A DNA stretch of 64,000 nt from Scytalidium lignicola (Eukaryota; Ascomycota; Leotiomycetes), in assembly GCA_002812745.2 (NCBI GenBank), contig NCSJ02000131.1, positions 48,699-112,698 of the forward strand, in the 5' to 3' direction. Of this stretch, positions 44,050 to 56,219 are shown piece after piece. How positions within the stretch are numbered: position 1 is the stretch's first letter; the number at the start of each line of letters is the position of its first letter. A program made the translations under genes and the position numbers. Below the pieces are notes generated by a model, which saw only the letters and a program-made list of their open reading frames with translations, searched no databases and had not been told where the DNA came from.

Positions 44050-45050
44050 CTAATCAGTTTGTACATACAAATTAAGAGATTATCATTTAATTAGTAAGAC
44101 ATTTAGTAGTCCCTTTTTAAAGCTGAATCTCAGGAGATTACAACTTGTTTAATAGGACATTCAGTAATCCCCTTACAAAGTTACAATTTACCCTAGTCGA
44201 AAGAGAAAACAATCATTCAATAATTATAACTTGATTAGTAAGATGTTCAGTAGTCCTTTTTTATAATTATTGTTATTAAACCTTAGACTAGCCGAACGGT
44301 CCAGACGAAACCATACAGTCCGAACCGTACAGTCTAAGTGCCTTACAGTCTAGACCAAACTGTAAGGCATCCAGACGAGACCAGACCATAAGGCAACCAG
44401 ACCGTAAGGCATCAAGACAAGACCGGACCAGACCATAAAGCATCAAATTATAAGGTATCTAGACCATACAATCCAAGATTATATAATTTGGTCTAGTTTA
44501 AACTGTCAGACTATATAAATTTAAATTTAAATTAAAANCAATAAATATAATTATTTATTAAATAAAAACAATAACATTTTACAATAACAATAATATAAAT
44601 TAAATTTAATAAATAATTATATTTATTATTTTAATTTAAAATTTAGCTAAGACCATACAGTCTACAATCTCAAAACAGTCCCTATATTTATTTAGTTTCA
44701 GACTGTAGACTATACAGTCCAGTCTCAAATTTTTGACTTTAAACTATAGTCCTCACAGTCTGGACCATACAATCTACAATCTGAAAACAGTCCCCACAAT
44801 TTAAATTGCTCAGACCACAGTCTAAAACAGTCCGTAAAAACCTCACAGTCTAGTCCAGACCACAGTCTAATACAACAGTCCAGCTAGTCTATTGAACCTG
44901 TTTTTGCTAAAAACTAACATGTTCGGTTAGACGTCAAGTAGTTTACTTACAAAGTTGTATAATCAGCTAATTAACTAATTCTATTCGAAAAACTACTTTT
45001 CTATCTTTTATTTTCATTAATTTTTATTTAAAAACCATTACTTTCTTTAT
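44050..45050 (+). repeat. Copia leader with degenerate tandem units
   Basis: Units of roughly 60-70 bp related to GATTACAACTTG...TTCAGTAGTCC recur at about 44.07, 44.13 and 44.23 kb. After the nested element a further unit follows near 44.92 kb (TAGTTTACTTACAAAGTTG). The same tandem pattern is seen in reverse at 60.19-60.43 kb. Non-coding leaders with tandem repeats are known in LTR elements. The role here is unknown. Confidence 0.5.
44284..44891. mobile_element. TAGACT-end inverted-repeat element, 608 bp, inside the Copia leader
   Basis: It starts TAGACTAGCCGAACGG and ends CCAGCTAGTCTA. Read on the minus strand it follows the 267-870 element over its whole length, so the two copies lie in opposite orientations. 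Flanking octamers are TTAAACCT (44276-44283) and TTGAACCT (44892-44899), an 8-bp duplication with one G-to-A difference of the RIP type. It is more GC-rich than the copy at 267. No ORF. Confidence 0.88.
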
Positions 45051-48000
45051 ATCTTTTATTTTAAATTAGAAATAATACATTAAGCTATCAAAACCATGAT
45101 CTTTCACTTTACTTTCACTTTTNATTATAGAATTACAAGCTTTTACAAACATATAAAAGAATTTTAAAAGCTTATAAAACTTTATATTCAAAAAGACTAA
45201 GAAGTTATTATATCCTTGAAAAACTTTTNATCTAAGCCTTTATAATTATAAAATTTATTACTTATAAGTAAATACTCTTTGTACTTATACATAATTAACT
45301 TTGTTTTACAANCTAATCAAGCACCTTGTACTAATACTAATAAACTATATATATACAACTTAGGAATAATAAGAAATATAATAGAAATAGAAGACATAAT
45401 AAAGAATATAAAGGAAAACAAACTAAAAANTATTACAACAGTAATAGAAAACATTATAAAGGTAAATTAGAAAGCATAAATCAAGAAATGAAAATAAAGA
45501 ATAATAATTAAACTTATAAAGAATAACTAGCTTAAATTCTTAAAAACTAAGGTTTATAAATATTATCTTAACAAAAGAAATAATATAAACTTTTAAGACT
45601 TGTTCTAAGATGATTTCAAGGACTTTACCATTGACTACTTTAGAATAATNCCTCAGAAAGAGCTATAAGACTTATGTAATTGCCTTTGCTGTGGTGGTGT
45701 ACGGGTGATGCATAACAACAGGAATATTATAATCGCTTAGACTCTTGTGGATGTATTACAAGAGGAAGAACAATATGTATAGGATGAAGAGGACTTTAGA
45801 GATACCCTTTATAACCTTTAAAAGGGATTTATTACCTTTATGGTTATCATACTCCTTGAAACTATTTAACTTACAAACCCTCAAATTAGCCTTAAAGTTC
45901 TTAGTTCTATGTTTGTAAGCTGGGAATTAAGTGCTCTTATAACCTCTTAGAGTGAACAACAGTTTTATGGACTGTAACAAAACCATAGCCTTAATTGTGA
46001 GCTTAGCTTATTATTATTACTTTCAACTTGATTTGTGTATATAAAACAAGTCTTTGATATTGTCAAAATGTATATGGAAGATCAGAAGTATAACAGAGTG
46101 ATTAGTAGCTTTGAATACAAGTTGATGATCTTTAAGAGTTATTGTGAACAAGTAGAATTGTTAGAGGAATTCTATATTAAAGTGTTCTTTATTATGTTAA
46201 CAAGGTTAGCAAAAGGTTATTTCATTACTAACAACCTTGTTAAACGTATATTCGAAGAGGTATATACTTATTTATACAACTTTTACGAAGAATTTATATA
46301 TTATCATTGAATCTATACTGAATAAGAAGGTATAATGTTAACTTTGGTCATAGTCAGAAACTTTAGGAAAACAATGCTTGAAAATATGTAATTGCTTATT
46401 AGTAAACTCTAAGAACTTTAATATAGCCTTTAGCTAGTTTACAGGACAATTAATATTCTTTATGAGAAGTTGATTATTGCTTGCTAGGGATTTCTAGTAT
46501 GTAGATATGCTATTTCAGACTTATTAGGAGACTTAGGGCAACTTATTAACAAACTTTACTTGTTTATTATGTTATATGAAAAGGAAAAGGAATAAGAATA
46601 TTATGGTGAAATTTATTTTATAGATTGTTGTTATTATACTAATTGTAGAGTAAGTTAATAATATTACTTATAAGGCTTTAGATGTATTACTTTATGTCCT
46701 TAGACATGGGGAAGGTGTTTTATATGCAAAAGGGAAGGTTGTTGATCATGGAAATACTTATAGGAGGAGTAAGATGTTGAAAAAGTATGTTTTAAAGTCA
46801 AATATACAAACTGATTTAACTTTAACATTTATAACTCTGAACAATACTTTGAAAAGTGATTTTAGTAATATATTATCAATTGTGAAGGTGATGATTTTGA
46901 GGAGGAATTAGACTTTACTTTTAAAACCCTTTTTATTAACAATATTAATGACAATTTTAATTTAGAACTTGAAGAACTTGAATAAGGTGATTTTGTATTC
47001 TTTACCTTATGTGGAAGTATTTTAGTAGATTTAATTACTTTGATTGTTATAAAACTAGTTAATAATACTTTTTTTATACTAACTAATGGTTGAGGTGTTA
47101 ATGATTAAAACTTATTCTTGGGATATTAACTTAAAAGCTTTTATAATAACCATAACAGAAGTATTTAGTGTAATAAGCTTAACAAGGTATGATTTAAAGC
47201 AATTTCATGGAATTATGATTGATATAAGAGTTATAATAAACTTTACAATTGGTTATAGTTAATTCGAAGTTTTATAATGAACAGATTGATTTATAGTACT
47301 TGATATAATTATCAAAGGTATGGTGAAAGTACAATTTAGAATTAGGAGTATAACTTTAATAGGCTTTATATTAGTGAATATACTAATTGGGCAAATTGAA
47401 TTCTATGTGGTTATGTTGACTATATCTTTCTTATTATGCTTAATGGATATAGATTGATTAGGTGTATATTTCAATAACTTTATAAACTAATTAGTTATCT
47501 TATAAGGAAATGTACTAGTTGTATGATGATTTGGTTATAGCTTTCTCTTTTGGGATACCTTTTTACAAGCTCTTGTTTTCGATTCATTGAAGGAAGACCT
47601 TTGTTTCTTGACTAATGTGGAATTATAATGCTTATACTAACGTTTTAGTTATTTGTTAGTAATCAGATTACAGTGTATATTAGACTGTGCAGGCTATGAT
47701 ATTGACAAAAATGTGTTAGAATACCTTATTAAGTTTTGTGCTTATTGTTAACGTTATAGAAAGTTGTTAAGAAGATTTAGATTTAACTTATAGGATAATA
47801 TTATCTTTAATTACTTTATTATTGTTGATGTCTTTTATATTAACAGCAAACTAGTACTTTATATTGTTAATGAGGGAATATGTTACCAGGCTAGTAGATG
47901 GCTTCAAAATATCAGTGTAAAGTACACTTGGGATGCTTTATAGGCTTGTTGGATTAACATTTACTTAAGACTTCTAGACTAGATTGTAATTAACGTTGAA

Positions 48001-50461
48001 AAGAACTTTGTTAATAAGGAGTTTTAGCAAAGTGTTATAATTATAAGAACAACCTTGAAAGTAGTCTTAGTAGAAGTTTATAACTTAATTGGCCATGTTG
48101 AACGATATTATACACTTGTACAATGTGCTTACCAGATAATTGTAGTTGAAATCCGTAATCTTGACAAGGATATAGCTTTATAGATAGTGTTTAAAGTTGT
48201 TAATGATTTTGTAGGACTTGATGGACTTGTCCTTATATTATTGGTTTATAACGCTTATCCATGTATGTCAGAACTTGATACTTTAGCCTTAACTGTTAGT
48301 TAGAGAGTTATGGTGATCAAGAAGGCCATGGAGGAAATTAGCAAAATCAGGGTAAAACGGTAAGTACAAGATGTGATCAACATGCGTAATAGCCTTGATG
48401 TAAGTATTATTCATGACCTACTGTTGAATTCAGACGTTCTTATGTGGAGAGTAGGAAATACAGGCTAGAATGGAAGCTGGGAAGGGTTATACAAGCTTGT
48501 AAGTATAGATGGAGAAATGTGCATATTGGTACTTTTGTGTAAGAATACATTATTCAGGTCAATAGTCATGAAACCATACCTTATGCTTATGGAAGGAATT
48601 GATGGAATCAAGTTACTAGAACTAGAACTGGAAATTATAGCCACTGAAGAGCATCAAGAGGAGTCTAACAAGTCGATTATAGCTGTCGCTTCATTACCAG
48701 TGCCATCAGTAAAGCGTAAACGTAGAAGACCTTGTAAATACCCTGAAATCATTGCTTTCTTGCAAGAGGAGGAACCAGAACTTTAATTTGCAGTTTTATG
48801 TTAAGTTGAAATATTAGGATTACTTGAAAAGGGTGTTTTCAAGATTGTAAACTCTTAAAACATACTCAATAGTATACATATATTCAACGCTAGGTTTATG
48901 GACGAAATTAAAAACAAGGGAACTGAAAAAGCTTTCGAAAAGTCATGCCTTATAGTACAGGCTTACAAGGATGATGGGAAGAAGTTTGTTTTGACCTAAT
49001 CACTTATTATTCAACGTGTTAGCCAGTGTATTATTCTCTGCATTGCTGCCATGGAGCACAAAGACATGAGCTTGTACTTATAGGACATTTTACAGGCATA
49101 TGTGCAGTCTACCATCTTGCTGAATCAGGATTTCTATGTATGGTTACTTCCAGAGCTTATAGAACAACTTGGTCTCTGCGAAGGTTCAATTCTACGGGTT
49201 GTGAAACCACTTTACGGAGTCCTTGAAGCTGGAAACCACTGGTTCTAGACTTACTACTCTTATTATGTCGAGGCGCTTGTCATGAAACCGTTAACATACG
49301 ACCTTTGCTTGTTGTACAACACTAAACCTTTTGGTGTTGTAGAGCTCCAAACTGATGATACCTTGTTCGTTAGAGACACTCAATTTGCTGAACTTGAGTA
49401 AGAATAGCTGAAAAAGGCCAACTTTCTGGCAAAAGAACGTGAAATGCTGACTACTGGAAAGGGAATCAAGTTCAATAAGGGTATTATACAACTGAACGAT
49501 ACCAGAATTTCATTTACTTAAGAGTGCTAGTATACTAATCTACAGTTTATAACTGGGAAATCAGCTATTATAATAAGCTTATAGGGAATTGTACGTTAGA
49601 ACCTTACTACCAAGGAGTAATATATTATATAATGTACTCGGGGAGTATATATAGCTTCAGTTTGCCAACCGGAGGCGTCATATGATCTATTAGTAGTTGC
49701 TTAGGCTATTGATCTTAGCCAGGAAAACGTGAAATTGCTGAATAAATGCTTATAATGGCAGATCTAGAATGTTGCCAGGGGAATATAATTTGTCAAGCTT
49801 GATAAGGAGACATTATAATTATTAGTCTTTATAGATGTCTTATTTGCAAATAACAAAGACTTATCATCATAAATTGGTTATATTATAGTACTTGCAGACT
49901 AGAAGGGAAATGCGAATACGTTATACTGGATGTTGGTCAAGTATAAGAGGGTTATATGCAGTGTTTTAGCCTTAGAACTTTATGGAATGGCTTATAGGTT
50001 TGATATGGAAGTTGTGATCAAGTCAACTATCGAAGGAATCCTTGAAATCAACCTTTTACTGGTTATATGTACGGATTCAAGGTCACTGTACGATTGCCTT
50101 GTCAAGTTGGGAACTACACAGGAAAAGTGACTTATGATTGACATGATATGCCTCCGCCAGGCGTATGAACGATGTTAGATTGTTGAGGTATGATAGATTG
50201 AAGGAATCATAAATCCAGCTGATTCCATGACCAAAGGAAAGTTATCTAGCGTTTTGAAATAACTGTTGGATATGAATAAGATACAATTGGAAGTGGTAAA
50301 GTAAGTAGAATATGACAGTGTAGGTGGTGGAACGGAGAATCATACAGAGGAGGGATTTGGAGTTATTCTCAATTAGGTAATTAGTATGCGATTGGGAAAA
50401 CTTTATAGATTTGAGCATTTTAGGAGTTACAGTGTACGGCTATTTTTNAAAGTGGTTTTAG

Positions 50462-50653
50462 TGTTGGTAGAATAATAGTTATGTACACATGATATTTATG
50501 TGCTTTTGTAAGCTAGTCCTGATTAGGTAGTAGGAATGAGCAAAACTCTTATAACTTTACTCTTCTACTTTTAATCGTAGAACAACCATGGAATAGTACA
50601 ACAGTATATTATGTATATTATGTATTGTACTATATGCTACAAGTGAACTGATA
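50462..50653 (+). repeat. 3' LTR of Copia family 1
   Basis: 192 bp from TGTTGGTAGAATAATAG to AGTGAACTGATA, directly after the polyprotein end. It differs from the 43855 LTR mainly by transitions. Confidence 0.88.
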
Positions 50654-50658
50654 TTAAT

Positions 50659-50959
50659 ATAAATTTGTATAATTAATAAGTTAATTACTTTATCTAGCTT
50701 ATTATATAAGAATAATGTTTTTTTGTTAAAAGTAGAAAAGTTTATAACTTTTGTATAATTATATAATTTAACTAACTTAACAACTTCAAAATTCTAAGTT
50801 TATCTTGCTTTTTAATCTCTTGTTACAATTATATTAATTGTTTTTGATGTTATTTAATAACCCTTTTATCATTATAATTATATTACTTTGTATTTGTTAC
50901 TTTCTTTAGGTAATTGCTTTTTTTGTCTGTTACTTATGTTTTCTTCTTTTCTTCAAAAG
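50659..50959. other. AT-rich spacer, no gene
   Basis: About 300 bp of very AT-rich sequence between the Copia 3' LTR and the second Gypsy fragment. Nothing was recognised. Confidence 0.4.
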
Positions 50960-53400
50960 TCTTATTGCTTTATTGCTTATTTAACGAATTACTTGCTTTA
51001 GGCTTATGTAATTAAAGTAATCCTTGAATGTTGTTACTCTTTTATTTAAGTATAAGTTTAGTGGTAAACAGAATATCTCTGTTTTTAAGCTCCGAATTAG
51101 AGTAAAAGAAGTTAAGTTCTTAAGAGAAATTATTATTATTATTAAATTCAAGATAAACTTAAAAAAGATTAAAGTAATCAAGGATTAAGTTAAACTAAAG
51201 AATATTAAGGATATATAATCTTTTTTAAGACTAATAAATTATTATAGATAATATATCAAGGATTATATAATAATTATAAGATTATTAACATCTTTAATTA
51301 AGAAGGATAAATTGTTTGTATAAAATTAAGAAAGATAAAGAACTTTTNCAAAAGTTAAAAGATATATTTGAAGACTAAGTATTAGTATAACTTAATTTAA
51401 ANGAAATTATTCTAGATAAAAACAAATGCATTAGACTATGTACTAAGAGTTATACTTAGTTAATAAGATAACAAAATGAAATAAAGATTAATAGTATTTT
51501 ATTTTAAGAAGTTTATTCTACTTAAATTGAATTATGAAATATATAATAAGGAATTATTAACTATTATAGACTTATTCAAGAAATAATAAGTTTACCTTAT
51601 AAAGGTTAAATATAAAGTAAAGGTTTTAATGGATTATAAGAACTTAGTCTATTTTATTATGACAAAAGAGTTAAACAAGTAATAAGTAAGATAAGTAGAA
51701 TTGTTAATAGATTACAATTTTTGTATTTATTATGTTAAGGAATCTAAGAATATTAAAGTAAATACTCTTAGTAGAAAACTAGAATTTATAAAAGATAATA
51801 TATATAAATTAAAGGTTATCTTGAAGGAAGAAGGTTAAGACTTGGTATTTTGATATATATAAGTCAACAAGGTATTATAACTTATAAATGAAGAATAATT
51901 ACAAAAGATTTAAAAANGTAATTAAAGAAGAGGACTAAAAGGAAAATAAGGAATTATATAATAACCTCCTTATAAGTTATTATGATAAAAGAAGAAGTTA
52001 AGGATAAGAATTCTATAATTTTAGTACTTAAATTTATAATAGTAAGTTAATTATACTAAATGCTTTAATTAAGGAGTTTGTCAAAGAACAATATGAATTG
52101 TTAGTATATAGATATTAAAAGGTAAATAAAATCAAGAATAAGATTTAATAAGAATTTTATATTTATAAGTTAAAGTAAGTTATTAACAAAGTCATCAAGG
52201 AATATAACATTTGTAACAAAAGTAAGAACTGACATAAGTTATTATATAAATAATTATAACAATCTATATCTTAAGACTTTATTGTTAAGCTTTTATTGTT
52301 ATAAACAGAGTAAAGAAGCCTTAATACTAATTAGTATAATATAATATTAATATTAATCAACAGACTAATGAAGTTTATATTAATACTACTATTTAAAGAG
52401 TTATAAACTGTAAAAGACTTTATAAGAATATTCTTTAAATATATAATAACAAGTTATAAACTATTAGAAGAAATAGTATTAAACAAGGATAAGTTGTTTA
52501 TGTTGAAGTTTTGAGAAACTTTGATAAACCTTATAAGAGTAAAGCAGAAGTTATCAATAGCTTTTTACCTTTAAATAGATAGATAAATAAAACAAGTTAA
52601 TATTATAGTTAAAATATATTTACATTATTATGTTAATTATAAGTAGGATAACTAAGTAAAATTATTATCATTAGTATAATTAACATATAATAATATGAAA
52701 AGCAAAGTTATTAAAGTTATATTATTTTATACAACTTATAAATATAAGCTTAACATAAATTATATTATAAAAANGACTTTAAAGTGTTAATAAAATAATA
52801 AAAGAAAGGGTAAAGAATATTTAAGAAATTTAAAAGTAATTTAAGGTTAATATTGAATTTGCAAAGTAAAGAAATGTATATTATTATAATAAAAGATATA
52901 ATGTAAAACTTATGTTAGAGAAAAGGAATAAGGTTTACCTTTTGTAAAAAAATATTAAGATAATAAGATTAAATAATAAGTTGGATTATAAGAAATTAAG
53001 ATTATTTAAAATCAAAGAAAAATATAATAAGTTATCTTTTCATTTGAAATTACTTAAGAAATAGAAGATATACTTAGTTTTTTATATATTATTATTAAAA
53101 TTAACACTTGAAAATGCATTATTAATGTTAAATATAAATATCAAAATAAACTTAGAAGAAGAATAAGATATAGAAAAAATATTAAATTATAAATAATATT
53201 AAAGCAAGTTATAGTATTTAGTGAAATAGTTAGATTATTTAGAATTAGAAAATTCATAAGAACTATTAAGGAATCTTATTAATTACTAGAAGAAGCTTGA
53301 GGATTATAAGAAAAGGAACTTAAAAGTTAATTTAATTCTTAAGAACTTATATTAAGCCTTAGAAGGTTAATGTTCAAAAAGGGATTTAATAGTATAAAGT
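50960..53400 (+). mobile_element. Second Gypsy chromovirus fragment (RNase H, integrase, chromodomain), RIP-mutated
   Basis: It aligns with 8.94-11.07 kb of the first Gypsy copy but lacks the gag and most of RT. RNase H motifs are near 51.42-51.80 kb and integrase pieces at about 52.15-52.6 kb. At 53.15-53.34 kb the chromodomain is readable through stops (VEKILNYK, SKL-YLVK, LDYLELENS, NLINY). Family tryptophans are now TAG or TAA stops. The chromodomain would target integration to marked heterochromatin in a live element. This copy shows what was interrupted at 11072 in the first one. Confidence 0.8.
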
Positions 53401-53704
53401 TATTATAAAAAGACTTAGTATGTATAACATTAACCTCCTTAGTAAAGTTTTCCTTTTCCTTATATTCTTTTTCTTTAGTAATATTAAGTTTATTAAGGTT
53501 ATATAAGCTTTGAATAGTTATTTGTTTTTAATATTCTTTTAATAAATGTTTTTGTTTTTAAATATAAAGAATCTTTATCATAATAACCTTTTCTTCTTTG
53601 TTAAGCTTAGATTATTAACTATTAAAAGATTCTTACTTGTTAGAAAGAATAATAAATACATTATAAGAACATTTAAAATGAATATATTCAGAATAACAAG
53701 AGGA
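53401..53704. other. Post-Gypsy AT-rich sequence
   Basis: The probable end of the Gypsy interior or its LTR. The open frame at 53546-53803 is compositional and runs into the Copia LTR. No gene. Confidence 0.35.
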
Positions 53705-53970
53705 TTTCTTGAAGTTAACAAGTATAATATACAATTATATAATATACTTGTTATACTATTTTATGGTTATTATACAATTAAAAGTAAGAGAGTAAAGTTA
53801 TAAAAGTTTTACTTATTCTTATTACTTAATTAAAATTAACTTATAAGAGTATATAAATATTATGTATGCATAATTATTATTTTACTAATACTAAAACTAC
53901 TTTAAAAATAATTGTATATTATAACTCTTAAAATGTTTAAATTTGTAAAGTTTTTTTAATTGTATACTAA
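53705..53970 (-). repeat. Copia family-1 LTR plus short internal end, minus strand, strongly mutated
   Basis: The sequence up to about 53890 follows the minus-orientation LTR (TATACTATTTTATGGTTAT, CTTATTCTTATTACTTAATT), and 53891-53970 follows the adjoining polyprotein end. It is truncated on the right where a Gypsy LTR-like repeat begins. The left limit is approximate. Confidence 0.65.
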
Positions 53971-53974
53971 TGTA

Positions 53975-54506
53975 ATATACTTTATATACTTATTAATAAA
54001 GTATCCGAATATCTTTATTATAATAATATTATATTATTTATTTAAGGGCTTGTACATGAATATAAAGTTATAAGTACTAGTTAAGTTATTATTAGAAGAT
54101 TTTTCTTTAAGATATTCAATTTGAGTTAAGTATAAAGTTTTATCTAATTAAGAAAACTATTTACTTATATAGACTTTTATACTTTTTGGATCCTTATAAA
54201 TCCTTTGAGTCCTAGATCCCTTAAATCCTCTTAAGTTTATTATATAACTTGTTATATAATTATTTTTTCCTCTTATCTAAAGGTTCTTTGTATAACTAGT
54301 GTTATCAAGCTTTAAACCTCTTAATAAAGAAGTTATAACATTATTCCCTTTTTAGTCTAATGTTATTAACACTTAATTATAAGGAAATAATATTATAAGG
54401 AAATTTAAACCTTCTTTCCTTTTCATCATACTTTTTAAATATTTTTTAAAGAACTTTAACTTTATTACTTATTATAAAAAGAAAGAATATATAAAACTTA
54501 CTTAAG
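53975..54506 (-). repeat. Gypsy-associated LTR/leader-like repeat, minus strand
   Basis: The reverse complement matches 5.8-6.2 kb in order: the piece ending CAAAGAACCTTTAG, a GGATCC-containing tract, then AAATAGTTTTCTTAATTA and GAATATCTTA. The limits are approximate. It abuts the Copia LTR at 54507. Confidence 0.5.
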
Positions 54507-54698
54507 TGTTGGTTCACTTGTAACACGTAGTACAGTACGTAATATATGTAATATACTGTTGTGTTATTCTATGGTTGTTCTACAATTAAGGGTAGGAGAG
54601 TGAAATTGTAAGAGCTTTGCTTGTTCTTATTACCTAATCAGGACTAGCTTACAAGGGTACATGAATATTATGTGTACATAATTACTATTCTACTAACA
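54507..54698 (-). repeat. 3' LTR of the minus-strand Copia copy
   Basis: 192 bp in plus orientation TGTTGGTTCACTTG ... CTACTAACA, well conserved relative to the other LTRs, adjoining the Copia interior at 54699. Confidence 0.88.
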
Positions 54699-56219
54699 CT
54701 GAAATTACTTTAAAAATGACTATACACTATAGCTCCTAAAATGCTTAAATCTGTAGAGTTTTCCTAATTGTATACTAATTGCTTAATTAGGAATAGCTCT
54801 AAATCCCTTCTCTGTATGATTCTTCGTTCTACTACTTACACTATCATGTTCTACCTACTTTATTACTTTTAATTGTACTTTATTCATATCCAATAGCTGT
54901 TTTAGAATGTTAAATGACTTTCCTTTAATCATGGAATTAGCTGAATTTGTAATTCCTTTAATCTATTATACCTTAATGATCTAGTGTTGTTTGTATACTT
55001 GGCAAAGGTATATTATGTCAATTATAAGCTACTTTTCCTGTATAATTCTCAACTTGATAAGGCAATTGTACAATGACCTTGAATCTGTATATATAACTAG
55101 TAAGAGGTTGATTTCAAGGATTCCTTTGATAGTTAACTTGATTACAATTCTTATATCAAACCTATAAGCTATTCTATAAAGTTCTAAGGTTAAAACATTG
55201 TATATAACCCTTTTGTACTTGACTAACATTCAGTGTAACATATTTGCATTTCCTTTTTAGTCTGCAAATGTTATGATATAATCAATTTATGATAATAAGT
55301 CTTTGTTATTTGCAAATGAGATGTTTATAAAGATTAATAATTATAATGTCTTCTTATTAAGCTTGACAAATTATATTCTTTTAATAGTATTCTGGATTTA
55401 CTATTGTAAGTGTTTATTCAATGATTTTATGTCTTCTTAACTAAGATTAATAGCTTGAGTAATTATTAATAGATTGTATAATGCCTTTAGTTGATAAACT
55501 AAAGTTATATATACTCTTTAAGTATATTATATAATATATTACTCTTTAATAGTAAGGTTTTGATGTATAATTCCTTGTAAACTTGTTATAATAGTTGATT
55601 TCCTGGTTATAAGTTGTAAATTAGCATATTAATACTCTTGAATAAGTAAAATTCTAGTATTATTCAGTTGTATAATACCTTTATTAAACTTAATTCCTTT
55701 TCTGGTAATTAGCATTTTATGTTCTTTTATTAGAAAATTAACCTTTTTCAATTATTCTTGCTTAAGTTTAGTAAATTAAACATCTTTAACAAATAAGGTA
55801 TTATCAGTTTAAAGCTTTATAATATCAAAAGGTTTAGTGTTGTACAATAAGTAAGGGTTGTATGTTAACAATTTTATAATAAGCACCTTGACATAATAAG
55901 AGTAATAAGTTTAGAACTAGTAGTTTCTAGCTTTAAGAACTTTATAAAGTGATTTTACAACTTGTAGAATTGAACTTTTGTAAAGACTAAGTTATTTTAT
56001 AAGTTTTGAAGGTGGTTATACATAGAAATTCTGATTTAACAAGATGGTAGATTGTATGTACACTTATGAAATATCCTATAAGTATAAACTTATATCTTTG
56101 TACTTTATAATAACGATGTAAAGAATAATACACTAGCTAATACATTGAATAGTAAGTGATTAAGTTAAAACAAACTTCTTCTTATTATCCTTGTAAGCTT
56201 GTACTATAAAGTATAACTT

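Larger units (their letters stand above)
43855..50653 (+). mobile_element. Copia family-1 retrotransposon, apparently full-length, RIP-mutated, with nested TAGACT element
   Basis: The 5' LTR (43855-44049), a leader with tandem repeats, a gag-pol interior and the 3' LTR (50462-50653) are in order. Landmarks: gag at 46035-46310 (YKLMIFKSYCEQVELLEEFY, then FFIMLTRLAKGYF), integrase C-terminal part at about 47.9-48.5 kb (DGLVLILLVYNAYPCMSEL, then LNSDVLMWRVGNTG), RT at about 48.8-49.6 kb, and RNase H at about 49.83-50.25 kb (VFIDVLFANNKDLSS, ICTDSRSLYDCLVKLG). Stops in the frame are mostly CAA-to-TAA or TGG-to-TAG types. The left flank CTAAT (43850-43854) and right flank TTAAT (50654-50658) fit a 5-bp duplication with one C-to-T change. 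CTAAT also follows the 5' LTR, so a separate solo LTR insertion cannot be excluded. Confidence 0.8.

Noticed and set aside
53546..53803. 85-codon plus-strand frame rich in Leu, Phe and Ile
   Set aside because: It runs across a mutated Copia LTR and is explained by AT-rich composition.
54507..54698. Treating the TGTTGG LTR and the neighbouring Gypsy-like repeat as one long LTR
   Set aside because: At 5.4-6.2 kb the two occur in opposite relative orientation, and the TGTTGG LTR stands alone with its own 5-bp duplication at 36933.
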